From: Pseudoalteromonas arctica A 37-1-2 | GTDB lineage: Bacteria; Pseudomonadota; Gammaproteobacteria; Enterobacterales; Alteromonadaceae | Direction of reading: 5' to 3' | Assembly: GCF_000238395.3 (NCBI RefSeq) | Contig: NZ_CP011025.1 | Location: forward strand, 2,170,001-2,234,000 | DNA: 64,000 nucleotides | In this document: positions 10,738 through 20,470 of the stretch, piece by piece | Layout: each line of letters opens with the position of its first letter | Position numbering within the stretch: the stretch's first letter is position 1 | The notes under the pieces: model-generated | Told to the model about the DNA's origin: nothing | The model's database searches: none | What the model saw: the letters and a program-made list of their open reading frames with translations, nothing else | Made by a program: the position numbers and the translations under genes

Positions 10738-11232
10738 ATGAAAAAGGTTTTTATCTGTTTGGCTATGCTGACATTCGTATCAGCACAGGCAAAAAGCGAA
10801 AACTCAATAGTAAATCTGGCAAAGAAAAATGGATTTCATACATGTTTACCGCAATTAAAGATTTCTTCAGAATTTATAATTAACGACAAGGTACACTCTA
10901 CGCATTCTTTTTGGAATCAAGAAGACCCTGATAACAGCACTTATTCATCATTAAGTGTAAAGGATTACAGTGATGGCGATTCTCATGTGATCGTAGCTGC
11001 TGCACAGACATCGAGTGGGAAATGTGACACGTTTTACGTTGAAACATTCGTTTTGACAAAATCTTGCACGGTTGCTCGTGAAGAAACCTTTACTAATTTA
11101 AAGTACGCAGGCCAATTAAACCAAAATACACTTTTACTTCAGAATGACTCTAAGAGCGTAAATGTGTATCTTACACCCCAAAATGACTCACTCTGCCTAG
11201 TATCAAAAAAAGAAAGTCTGTATCAGAACTAA
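10738..11232 (+). CDS. Hypothetical secreted protein
   Basis: 164 residues with a clear Sec signal peptide, MKKVFICLAMLTFVSAQA, cleaved before KSEN. The mature protein has four cysteines (in HTCLPQL, SSGKCDTF, TKSCTVARE and DSLCLVSK), fitting two disulfides in a periplasmic beta-rich domain. The start is fixed by AAGGAG seven to twelve bases before the ATG; a frame extension upstream lacks a ribosome binding site. No family recognised. It converges with the UmuD'-like gene, 6 bp separating their stops. Confidence 0.72.
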   Translation: MKKVFICLAMLTFVSAQAKSENSIVNLAKKNGFHTCLPQLKISSEFIINDKVHSTHSFWNQEDPDNSTYSSLSVKDYSDGDSHVIVAAAQTSSGKCDTFYVETFVLTKSCTVAREETFTNLKYAGQLNQNTLLLQNDSKSVNVYLTPQNDSLCLVSKKESLYQN

Positions 11233-11238
11233 AAGCCC

Positions 11239-11646
11239 TTAACTGCGGGGACGGGTAACTCTCCGCTTATAGAGCCTCACTACCCCCAGCCTAGCGTTCG
11301 GCCTGTGCATCCTAATAGACTGCGTTACAACGCCCTCTACGCAATACTCATCGAATGACGTAAGCTTTACGGGTTTGTACTCTGGGCACGATGACAATAG
11401 TTGGTTGTTCTTCAAATCAGCTATTTTACAAACAAACAGTCCATTAAGGCACGCGACAATTATGTCGTAGTTCTTAACGTCCTGCGCTCTATCAATTATC
11501 AAGATGTCACCATCAAATATCCCCATGCCCTCCATGCTTCGCCCACTGGCAATGCCCATGAACGTAGAGTTTTTAACTAAGGATTCATCAATACTGTTTT
11601 CGAGCCCTCTAACGTTGGGGCCCATCTCGACGTTCTGAACAAGCAT
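11239..11646 (-). CDS. UmuD'-like S24 serine-lysine protein, orphan
   Basis: 135 residues of the LexA/UmuD (S24) fold. The nucleophile lies in ASGRSMEGMGIFDGDILIID (Ser37) and the general base in FVCKIADL (Lys74); their spacing of 37 equals Ser60-Lys97 of E. coli UmuD. The N-terminal arm of about 24 residues removed when UmuD is processed is missing, so the gene encodes a UmuD'-like form directly, as phage P1 HumD does. The basic tail RMHRPNARLGVVRLYKRR is extra. Start at 11646, because the next in-frame ATG upstream (11682) overlaps the -10 box. No umuC follows: the next gene is convergent. Expression should be SOS-induced. Confidence 0.82.
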   Translation of the reverse strand: MLVQNVEMGPNVRGLENSIDESLVKNSTFMGIASGRSMEGMGIFDGDILIIDRAQDVKNYDIIVACLNGLFVCKIADLKNNQLLSSCPEYKPVKLTSFDEYCVEGVVTQSIRMHRPNARLGVVRLYKRRVTRPRS

Positions 11647-11683
11647 ATAATAATTCCAATGATTCAATAAGAGTATTGGCATT

Positions 11684-11713
11684 ATTATAGAACAACACTG
11701 TATATACGTACAG
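11684..11713 (-). promoter_or_regulatory. LexA box and promoter of the UmuD'-like gene
   Basis: CTGTATATACGTACAG (11698-11713) matches the gammaproteobacterial LexA consensus CTG-N10-CAG with an AT-rich alternating core. On the minus strand it overlaps the -35 region of a promoter whose -10 is a perfect TATAAT (11689-11684). The box also lies about 100 bp upstream of the divergent DUF2971 gene at 11816 and might repress that too. Confidence 0.85.
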
Positions 11714-11815
11714 TTAAGTTGTAAGCTTATATTACATGTAGAATGAGCTTAGCTTATACTACAATCAGGTGATTTATAATAATTTAGCTTAAATCTAAAA
11801 CATACACTAAACAGA

Positions 11816-12960
11816 ATGGAGAAGCTGCGATTGAACATAGATAAACTAAAACAACTAAAAAACGATAATACTCTCGAAAAAGTTGTGCTTGTGACATGTG
11901 AACGGGGCTTTAGTGGAGTAAGACGCCACATAAACGTTTTAATAAAAAAAGGTGATGAAACAACCAACTTTAATACGTTTTATGACGATAATGAAGCATA
12001 TGAGTTTATTATCAATTGGGCTTCTGAAACCGGTGTTGAAATAACAGAAAGGAATGTGGAAATTTTTGAAAGTGTTTTCCGCCCATTTAATAATAAGTCG
12101 TTACCTGATGATACTGTCATTTGGAAGTATATAGACCTTAGCAAGTTTATTTCACTCATTTCCAATCACTCTCTATGGTTTGCTAGGTTAGATTACAATT
12201 GGGGCGTCGACCCTTTTGAAGGGAAAATACCAAAGGCTCAATGGGAAATGATGAGGAATGATATTATGAAGACAAATTACGCCCCACAATTTGTCGGAAA
12301 TAATAAATATCAATTTGGGGGGCTAAAGAAGATGGCATGACACAAATACCCCATGAGGATGTGATAGAAAAAAACATTGAACTTCAAAAGTCTTTGCACG
12401 AAAATACCGTATATAACTCATATATTACATGTTGGAATGTGAGCCCCAATGAGTCTTATCATATGTGGAAACTTTATTGCAATCATCATAATGGGATCGC
12501 GATTAAATCTACGGTTGGTCGGTTAAAAAATGCGCTAGGTGAAAATAAGAATTATACGATTATTGGGGGGCTCGTAGAGTATTTAGATTATAAAACTGGG
12601 GTGCCAAAAGTGTCTGGAAATATTCTAACCCCTATATTTTGTAAGACTTTACCATATTCGTTTGAAAATGAATTTCGTCTGTGCTTGTGGGACAGTGGCT
12701 ACTCGAATGATGTAATAGATGACAAAGCCCCCTACTCTATGGATTCGAAAGAAATCAAAAAAAATATTAATAAATATAGACCAGGGTATAAAGTACCCTT
12801 AGATTTGGAACACCTAATTATGGAAGTAGTGGTGTCCCCCCACTCGGAACCATGGTTCCACGACCTAATTAACTCAATTTTGGGGGAGCAACGTACATTT
12901 ACAACTTCTCTGAGTAAAATTAGTGCAAAAAAAGTAACTACCTCTGACATGAAATTATAA
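11816..12960 (+). pseudogene. DUF2971 protein split by a frameshift at a G run
   Basis: Two frames overlapping by 4 bp (11816-12340 and 12337-12960) share one DUF2971 domain: the first half has IDLSKFISLISNHSLWFARL followed by DPFEG, the second TCWNVSPNESYHMWKLYC followed by HNGIAIKST. The first frame also has an N-terminal region of about 100 residues outside the domain. Adding one G to the six-G run at 12317-12322 joins them as KYQFGGAKEDGMTQIPHED. DUF2971 proteins are often found in defence islands, with no defined activity. Alternatives are two coupled proteins (ATGA overlap) or deliberate slippage. The start could also be TTG at 11831, which has GGAG nine bases ahead. Confidence 0.72.
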
Positions 12961-12982
12961 TTATTCAAGTCAAAAACTAATC

Positions 12983-13057
12983 GCGTCGACCTATAAGCCT
13001 ATTACTATCGTAATAGGCGGGTGCGCCCTTATTATCGAGGATAATCTAGCGTCGAAT
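12983..13057. repeat. Cluster of palindromes downstream of the DUF2971 gene
   Basis: Within 75 bp: CCTATTAC-TATC-GTAATAGG (12998-13017), then ATTATC-GAG-GATAAT (about 13031-13045), bracketed by two copies of GCGTCGA (about 12983 and 13050). The first hairpin may stop the DUF2971 transcript, although no T-run follows. The cluster looks like a structured element rather than a plain terminator. Function unknown. Confidence 0.4.
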
Positions 13058-13290
13058 GCACCATAAATTAAAAAACAGTTGCAACATCAATAGCTTTTTA
13101 GAGTTTTAGTTTCTGTGCCACTGGTAGTGTAAAGATAAATAACACCCTGATAACCTAACAGCCTTAAGAGGTACTCACCCGCAAGCTCTTTGCAAATAGA
13201 AAATATATTAAACTGCTCTTCAAAACCAAGTCTACTCAAACCAGAGTGGATTATCTCGTTTCTCAGGTTTACCACCTTAGATTGTAGTGG

Positions 13291-14480
<1,190 letters not shown>

Positions 14481-15282
14481 CCAAATTTGTATGCAAATAG
14501 CATAACATTTCTTTCTTAATGGGTGGCCAAAATCACTGTACCACTACAGATAAATTAGGTCTTATTCCTACAGAGAGGAACATTTCTGCAGGAGCTTTTT
14601 GAATGTACCCCTAGTCCCATTTTTTTCATAAAAGCCATTTTGAAAAATATACCCGTTATTCTCAGCATAACTAGATTTTAAATTTTCTAGTAATACGAAA
14701 ATTGCAGCCAGCTTTAACTCAAATGGTAAATTTAAAGCCCCAGAAGTAACAAAAAGTTCAACCGCAGCTCTTAACTTATATGATTTTTCAACTCGTTCAA
14801 AAGTAGCATAACTTTTCTCAATTAGCTGAACGATACACTGTGTATTTATAGTACATAATGGCGGTCTAAAATAATAGTATACGCCGTTTACACTCCATTC
14901 CCGTAAAGCCATTCCCGTCGCATCTGTACATTTATAAAATCTTACTTGGGAGTCTGTAGCTAAGGAAAGCATGACTGTGATTTTGTGGATTGTTTCGATT
15001 AGTTCATCTAAAGAGTTATCAGGGGCATCTTGAGCAATTATTGATGTTGAGTGAACGAACTTGCCGATGAGTTTGCTTGGAGGGCAACTAATTAATGATT
15101 TATCTTGTATTAGTTCTAAATCAAATCCATTCACGGACAGTGGCATAATATTTCTTACTAGCTCCCCATCAGCATCGGTAGAAAATTTAGAGCCCACGAG
15201 GTTCAAATTAGCTAAGTGGCATACTACCTTCAACACAATCCCCTAAACGCTAACAGCTTGTTGGTCAAAAATAATTACTAAC

Positions 15283-15534
15283 TCATTTTTTGGTAACAAT
15301 GAAAAACCTATCACATCGATCTGGGAACTGACCACTATTACCCTTTTTCTCATTCCCATTACAGATAAAGGTATCGCCATCATTAATGTTTTTACCATCT
15401 TGCAAAATAAACTTATGAGGTCTTGAACATATGTTGTTAGAACAAATTACATAATCTCTTTGATGAGGATTTTCAAAACTATGGGAAGATATTTCCCCCT
15501 CATTCAAATCCATTTCGGTCACAATAAAAGTCAT
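15283..15534 (-). CDS. Small hypothetical protein, island gene
   Basis: 83 residues (MTFIVTEMDLNEGE to FFIVTKK). Four cysteines in CSNNICSRPH, FICNGNE and PDRCDRF could bind a metal or form disulfides, but the spacing is not a standard zinc ribbon. A strong ribosome binding site AGAGGAAG precedes the ATG, supporting real expression. It lies 46 bp ahead of the broken HEPN-like gene and may have shared its transcript. No family recognised. Confidence 0.6.
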   Translation of the reverse strand: MTFIVTEMDLNEGEISSHSFENPHQRDYVICSNNICSRPHKFILQDGKNINDGDTFICNGNEKKGNSGQFPDRCDRFFIVTKK

Positions 15535-15610
15535 AATACTTCCTCTGTATAATTAATAATTTGGTGTTACAAACATAGGCCGACTGTAATTTCGCCGATG
15601 TTAAATCTTG

Positions 15611-16039
15611 TTACGTCTCACTATAGACCGTAGGTATATTTAATAAATGACTAATGCTTTTCAATTGGTGACGCACTTCATCTTGGGTGAATGATTCAGT
15701 CGATTGTTTAGCACCAGGAAAAACACAGTGCCCAATATAATTGAGTCCTTGAGATGCTTTATGTATATCCTTTCGTGAAGGTAAGCCTAAAAATTTATGG
15801 ATAAAGTTAAAGCAAGGAATTGAATAACATTGTGCCAATAAAGAAGCTGAAACATCTTTTACTTCTTTGTACAATTCTTTGCTCTCGACACAGTTCGTAA
15901 ATTTGGAATTCTCTCTTAGAAGTAACGATGAAATATTACCAAAAGTTCCTTTTAAATGTATTACGGGTTCCAAGATCAACTTTAGTATAAATTGACCCAA
16001 TATGAACACAGTTACGCCCGCGATAATAGTTGAGAACAC
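15611..16039 (-). CDS. Hypothetical membrane-anchored protein
   Basis: 142 residues from a GTG start with an excellent ribosome binding site (AAGGAGAGGG). One N-terminal transmembrane helix (about 3-27, IIAGVTVFILGQFILKLIL) is followed by a soluble domain of about 110 residues with three cysteines and an amphipathic C-terminal region. No domain recognised. Same strand as the next two island genes, so it may head a small operon 15611 to 13087 before the IS insertion. Confidence 0.6.
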   Translation of the reverse strand: MFSTIIAGVTVFILGQFILKLILEPVIHLKGTFGNISSLLLRENSKFTNCVESKELYKEVKDVSASLLAQCYSIPCFNFIHKFLGLPSRKDIHKASQGLNYIGHCVFPGAKQSTESFTQDEVRHQLKSISHLLNIPTVYSET

Positions 16040-16218
16040 AAACCCTCTCCTTGTGAGTTATGACAATTTAATAATGCTTTAATCACGCATTATTGCCGAT
16101 GAGATGTGATTATTTTTTTATACTTTTAACAAATTACCTAAAATATTGCCATCAAAAACTATATTATTTCTAAATAAAGCTTAATAAAACAATATGTCTG
16201 CCCCACACTAACCAAACC

Positions 16219-16629
16219 TCAAAGACACCAATCTTTCGCTTTAGTACCACCGTCATAGGCCACACCTAAGCCTGAGCTGATTAGAATGTCAGTCAGGTTT
16301 TTGTTGTCCACGTATACGTCAGCCACTATTCTAAAATACTTACCACGTTTCGTATTTCTAAGCTCAATAACCTTTGCCGAACGTAAAGCTTCAACTGTTA
16401 CTTGCTTAGCTTGGCGAGCGAGGTCTTTCTCTTGCTTACACTTACCGCGCATTTCTGGCGTATCGACACCCGCTACACGAATACCAATTCGCTCCCCTAT
16501 CAGAGAATGCAAATCCGCGATATTGGCGCGAAAGGTGTCACCGTCATAGATTGAGGTAACTGTTTCAACTGTCAGCGTCCCGTGGTTTTTGTTTTTGTTT
16601 TTGATAAGCTCGGCGTGAGCATTGAACAC
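16219..16629 (-). CDS. Thermonuclease-like (SNase) nuclease
   Basis: 136 residues of the staphylococcal nuclease fold: YDGDTFRANI (active-site Asp), RVAGVDTPEMRGKC (Arg and calcium-binding Asp), then a final alpha-helical part with GKYFRIVADVYVD. The only acceptable start in frame is GTG at 16629. Just upstream the frame stays open for 16 codons that read like a signal peptide (KFTAKLFVVFILKVFNAHA) but contain no ATG, GTG or TTG. The secretion signal may therefore have lost its start codon, or an unusual codon is used. Right-hand end of the accessory island. Confidence 0.75.
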   Translation of the reverse strand: MFNAHAELIKNKNKNHGTLTVETVTSIYDGDTFRANIADLHSLIGERIGIRVAGVDTPEMRGKCKQEKDLARQAKQVTVEALRSAKVIELRNTKRGKYFRIVADVYVDNKNLTDILISSGLGVAYDGGTKAKDWCL

Positions 16630-16811
16630 CTTAAGTATGAATACAACAAATAGTTTCGCTGTGAATTTTAGAACGATTTAGAGCGGATAAATAGGTCTGT
16701 TTGTGGATCTGTACCAATTCTCATATTTAACAAAATATCACTATCGTACATCCCATTAAATACAAGCTGTTGAATATTTTTTATGAGTGCATTACTTAAT
16801 AGGCATTAAAA

Positions 16812-16832
16812 AAGGCGCTTAAAAAGCGCCTT
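16812..16832 (-). terminator. Terminator of fabY
   Basis: AAGGCGCTT (16812-16820) and AAGCGCCTT (16824-16832) form a hairpin followed on the minus strand by a run of T. It lies 19 bp beyond the fabY stop codon. Confidence 0.85.
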
Positions 16833-16850
16833 GCTAACAAGTATGTGTGC

Positions 16851-18758
16851 TTAAAACATATCTTGATAGGAATTTGTTGTGCTAAACGTAATTGCTTTTT
16901 CAAAGCCAGGTAACTGAATACTTTGCTCGTCTATTACAATGTCGTTGTCGTCAATAAGTCCGTCGCCAAAGCGGTAAATAAGCTCATATTGGCCTAAATC
17001 AGCTTGAGCTTGATACGTTTGTTGCGCGGCTTTAATTGCCACGTTTTTCTGCGCGTAACTACTCATAACTTCATCGCCATGGCGCTTAGCGAGCATTTGC
17101 ATTGTTACTTTTGGTGAAAGTACGGTAGCTGTTGCATTGTTACCGCCAAAGCCTTTTGAATTTATAAAAGCAATATCCATATCGGCGCATTCGTAATGGC
17201 TATTACGAATATCAAGATGATCGGTGTAAACATCATCAGCCACTTTATCAATTGTGGTAATACCCGGCATAATATTATGGCTAAATACACCTAAAGCTAT
17301 CGCTAATTGATCGCCACTTGCAGGAGCTATAGTATGACCAACATAGGCTTTTGGCGCTGTCACTTTCCAATTATCAATAGCGAACGTTTGTGCCACTTTG
17401 TGATATATCAACGACTCTGTTACGCGGTTTAACGGTGTACTTGAGCCATGCGCTAAAATAAAGCTACGTTCTTGCAAGGCTTTTTTGCCTAAAAGGCTCG
17501 TTGCTAAAGCAGCCGATTTAGCCATGGTAATATAGTTACCAGGGCCAGGTGACGTAATTGATTTTTTTATGCCATCTGCATTTACAAATACATCCGGTAC
17601 GCAGCCCATAATGTCGGCGCCTAGTTCAAGGGCTAAAGCATCGTCCATTAAAATAGCAACTTGTGCGCCTTCACCTAATGTAAAGCCGCAGTTGTCGCCA
17701 AATGGTCGGCTACTTTTGCGATAATCTGGTTCTTCATCACTTGATAAGTTATCTAAACGGCGCAAACCTTCGACATTTGCAAGTGCGCTCATGTTACCAA
17801 AGCCTTCAATCACTTCTGGTGTAATAGCACACTCAACACTTGCGACAACCGCAACGCGTGTACGCCCTGCCTGTATGTCGTTAACCGCTGCACGTAAGTT
17901 GTATAAAAACGTAGCACAGGCCCCCGAGGTCGAAAACGTAGTCCCTACATTGCCCGTAACATACGCGTTAATAAAGTCGGTCGACATTGTATTTAAACCC
18001 AGTGCTAACTGCTTAGTACTAACACGGTCGCCTTGTTGGCGCGCCTTTACTAAACCGCCTAGGCCTTTGTCGTCCATTTGGCCAATTACCGATGCTGAAT
18101 AGGTACCAATTTTATCTGGCTCTACGCTATTCATAATATGCTGCCAATCAAGCCCTGTTGATTTAATAGCATCGGTAGCTGCAAAAATAGTAGCTTGCAA
18201 ACCACGAGGCTGATAGCGGCTGTTATACATAACAGACGGATCAAACCCTGTCGGGAATTGCCCTGCAGATTTAATTGGATTATCACGTGTTGAGTCATGC
18301 TTAACATCTAAGTCGGCTGCAATAGTTACTTTTACTTTTTTGCCTTCAAGTTCTTCAACTTGCCAGCTAGCTGGAACAGGTGTAGGTAAGTCGCGAGCGC
18401 GCGTTTCAAACACAATTGCGTTATCGCTTGATGCGTTTAGCGTCATTTTTTGCTGCCACGGTGTGGCATCGGCATCAAAGTGTTCTTTTTCAATTTTACG
18501 AATAAGCGTACCAGCAATAATTTGCTCACCAAAACGTGCTTCTATGTCGCTTTGCTCAACATTATTACCTTGAGTATCTTGTAATTGGCCGTTTACAACA
18601 CTTACTAGATTCATCAGTGTGGCCAGGCCTAAAAATGTTTCACTGCGATCTTGAGCATTTAAACTATCTAACACGATACGGCGATAACCTTGATGAAAAG
18701 AAGTACGGCCAGCGGCGTTAATGCCACCCATGCCTACTATAACGGGTAATGCAGTCAT
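16851..18758 (-). CDS. fabY: Beta-ketoacyl-ACP synthase FabY
   Basis: Starts fatty acid synthesis by condensing acetyl-CoA with malonyl-ACP; FabY replaces or supplements FabH in Pseudomonas and relatives. At 635 residues it matches the unusual length of FabY. It has the thiolase-fold catalytic Cys in STSGACATFLYNL (about 282), His in LAHGSSTPLNR (about 443) and His in YVGHTIAPASGDQ (about 480). The N-terminal MTALPVIVGMGGINAAGR is also typical. Monocistronic, divergent from a GlxA-type regulator. Distinguished from FabB/FabF by its length and extra N-terminal region. Confidence 0.88.
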   Translation of the reverse strand: MTALPVIVGMGGINAAGRTSFHQGYRRIVLDSLNAQDRSETFLGLATLMNLVSVVNGQLQDTQGNNVEQSDIEARFGEQIIAGTLIRKIEKEHFDADATPWQQKMTLNASSDNAIVFETRARDLPTPVPASWQVEELEGKKVKVTIAADLDVKHDSTRDNPIKSAGQFPTGFDPSVMYNSRYQPRGLQATIFAATDAIKSTGLDWQHIMNSVEPDKIGTYSASVIGQMDDKGLGGLVKARQQGDRVSTKQLALGLNTMSTDFINAYVTGNVGTTFSTSGACATFLYNLRAAVNDIQAGRTRVAVVASVECAITPEVIEGFGNMSALANVEGLRRLDNLSSDEEPDYRKSSRPFGDNCGFTLGEGAQVAILMDDALALELGADIMGCVPDVFVNADGIKKSITSPGPGNYITMAKSAALATSLLGKKALQERSFILAHGSSTPLNRVTESLIYHKVAQTFAIDNWKVTAPKAYVGHTIAPASGDQLAIALGVFSHNIMPGITTIDKVADDVYTDHLDIRNSHYECADMDIAFINSKGFGGNNATATVLSPKVTMQMLAKRHGDEVMSSYAQKNVAIKAAQQTYQAQADLGQYELIYRFGDGLIDDNDIVIDEQSIQLPGFEKAITFSTTNSYQDMF

Positions 18759-18884
18759 AATTTACCTTTAAAAAACGTGTTATTAGAAGAAGAAGCAGTT
18801 TAAATGGATTATGAACCATACATTGTGCTTTAATAGCCAAATATTCAGCACAAAAGGCCAAAACGTACTGGTCGGAGCATTTAT

Positions 18885-19895
18885 ATGACTGAAAAAAACA
18901 CTAATCCACCACTAAACATTGCTATAGCGGTATATCCGCATTTATTAGTGACTAGTTTAACGCTGCCTATAGAAATGCTAAGAGCCGGCGAGGCCTTTGC
19001 TAAAGGACATCTTGATAAGCAAAGCTTTAGGCCACTTGCTATAAATTTAGTGGCTAAAAGTACTGAATCTATACCCACCCGCGCAGGCCTTGCTATAAAT
19101 CCTGATTGCATAACAACTAACGCGCCCTACAGCGATTTGATTATAGTGCCGGGTATTTGGCGAAACCCACGGCCAGTGGTGCGAACAAGTCAAGAAATAG
19201 TTGATTGGCTAAGCGAAAGCTTTAGCGCAGGCAGCCATATAATTGGTGTAGGCACTGGCAACTGTTTATTAGCAGAGGCTGGCTTACTTGATGGCCACCC
19301 TGCTACCACCCATTGGCATTACGCCAAACAATTTAGCCATGACTACCCGCAGGTGCACCTAAAGCCCGACTTTTTTATAACCCAATCAGAGCGAATGTAT
19401 ACGGTGGCCAGTCTTAATGCCCTTGCAGATGTGATCGTACATATTATTAGCCAATACTACACAAAAGCTGCCGCGCAGCATGTAGAGCGTAATTTTTCGC
19501 ACGAAATACGTAAACCCTATGAAGATCAACGCTACTTAGAAGGCGCAGTAGACCGCCACCCCGACGAGCTAATTGCGCAAATTCAATTTTGGCTAAAAAC
19601 TAATTTAGCCACCGAGCTAAACTTGCAAGAAGTCGCTGCCCAATTTAGCTTAAGCTACCGTACTTTTACCCGCCGTTTTAGAGCCGCCACTAACCAAAGC
19701 CCTATTGAGTATTGGCAACAATTACGCGTAGAAGGCGCAAAAGAGTTATTAGCATCATCAAATTTATCAATTCAAGAAGTGGCTTTAGAAGTGGGATATA
19801 ACGACCAAGGGCATTTAACCCGCGTATTTAAAAAAGTATTAAGCCAAACACCCAGTGGTTATAGAAAAGTAGTTAGACGAAAGTTATTTGGCTAA
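18885..19895 (+). CDS. GlxA-type AraC-family regulator with DJ-1/PfpI domain
   Basis: 336 residues. An N-terminal DJ-1/PfpI-like domain (about 10-185; the nucleophile-elbow stretch HIIGVGTGNCLLAEAGLL has a Cys) is followed by a C-terminal AraC/XylS double helix-turn-helix (about 235-330; ELNLQEVAAQFSLSYRTFTR and IQEVALEVGYNDQGHLTRVF). Such proteins control catabolic genes in response to small amines or related ligands; the target here is unknown. Divergent from fabY across 126 bp, but a regulatory link is only a guess. Confidence 0.87.
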   Translation: MTEKNTNPPLNIAIAVYPHLLVTSLTLPIEMLRAGEAFAKGHLDKQSFRPLAINLVAKSTESIPTRAGLAINPDCITTNAPYSDLIIVPGIWRNPRPVVRTSQEIVDWLSESFSAGSHIIGVGTGNCLLAEAGLLDGHPATTHWHYAKQFSHDYPQVHLKPDFFITQSERMYTVASLNALADVIVHIISQYYTKAAAQHVERNFSHEIRKPYEDQRYLEGAVDRHPDELIAQIQFWLKTNLATELNLQEVAAQFSLSYRTFTRRFRAATNQSPIEYWQQLRVEGAKELLASSNLSIQEVALEVGYNDQGHLTRVFKKVLSQTPSGYRKVVRRKLFG

Positions 19896-19939
19896 TTATA
19901 GTGCTTGTTCGAGTAGTACTAATTTCAATAGCACTAAAA

Positions 19940-19960
19940 AACGCCACTTTTAGTGGCGTT
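19940..19960 (-). terminator. Terminator overlapping the end of the second mgtC-like gene
   Basis: AACGCCACT-TTT-AGTGGCGTT, with six T on the minus strand after the stem. It overlaps the stop codon of the MgtC-like gene at 19950. On the plus strand no T-run follows, so it mainly serves the minus-strand gene. Confidence 0.8.
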
Positions 19961-20462
19961 CTGTGTCGTTAAATTCCTTTCGATAATAGCGCTTTTGATA
20001 GTTTTTTACTTTAGTGTGTACGCCTTTGCTTAAGCTTTTAAATTTAGCCTCAAGTACGTCAACACCGTATAAAATACCGACCACCAGCACCGAGAGTTTT
20101 ATTGCAGCGCCAAGGTTTTCGGTCGCTATCATAACGCCTATTGATGCAAGCACCCAAATGGTTGCAGCAGAGGTTACGCCAACTACCGCACCATCTTTTG
20201 CGAGCATAACGCCTGCCCCTAAAAAGCCAATACCTGTAATTATTTGCCCAACTACACGAGAATGATCTATTACATCCCCTTGTAAATTAAACGCAGTGGA
20301 TAAAAACAAATACGTACCCAAAGTTATTAACGCAGAGGTACGAATACCTACAGGTTTGCCGCGCAACTGGCGCTCTATACCAATAATGGCACCGCAAAAA
20401 GCCGCAGTACCAATAGCTGCCCACGAATACGGGGCTACATCAATTAAATCTAAAAAAGTCAC
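19950..20462 (-). CDS. MgtC/SapB family membrane protein (second of two)
   Basis: 170 residues with four to five transmembrane helices. Family motifs: GIERQLRGKPVGIRTSALIT (about 28-47) and VGQIITGIGFLGAGVMLAKD (about 70-89). The charged tail after about residue 140 (KNYQKRYYRKEFNDTERH) is cytoplasmic. Closer to canonical MgtC/YhiD proteins than the short homologue at 9460. It lies just downstream of the GNAT-peptidase gene on the same strand (8 bp gap), so it is probably co-transcribed with the ATP-grasp/GNAT pair, an unexplained association. Confidence 0.85.
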   Translation of the reverse strand: MTFLDLIDVAPYSWAAIGTAAFCGAIIGIERQLRGKPVGIRTSALITLGTYLFLSTAFNLQGDVIDHSRVVGQIITGIGFLGAGVMLAKDGAVVGVTSAATIWVLASIGVMIATENLGAAIKLSVLVVGILYGVDVLEAKFKSLSKGVHTKVKNYQKRYYRKEFNDTERH

Positions 20463-20470
20463 TGTTAACC

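Noticed and set aside
11646..11682. Longer start for the UmuD'-like gene at 11682
   Set aside because: That ATG overlaps the -10 TATAAT of the LexA-controlled promoter, so it cannot lie in the transcript.
12983..13057. Integron attC recombination site
   Set aside because: The palindromes lack the paired RYYYAAC/GTTRRRY core sites, and no integrase or cassette array is present.
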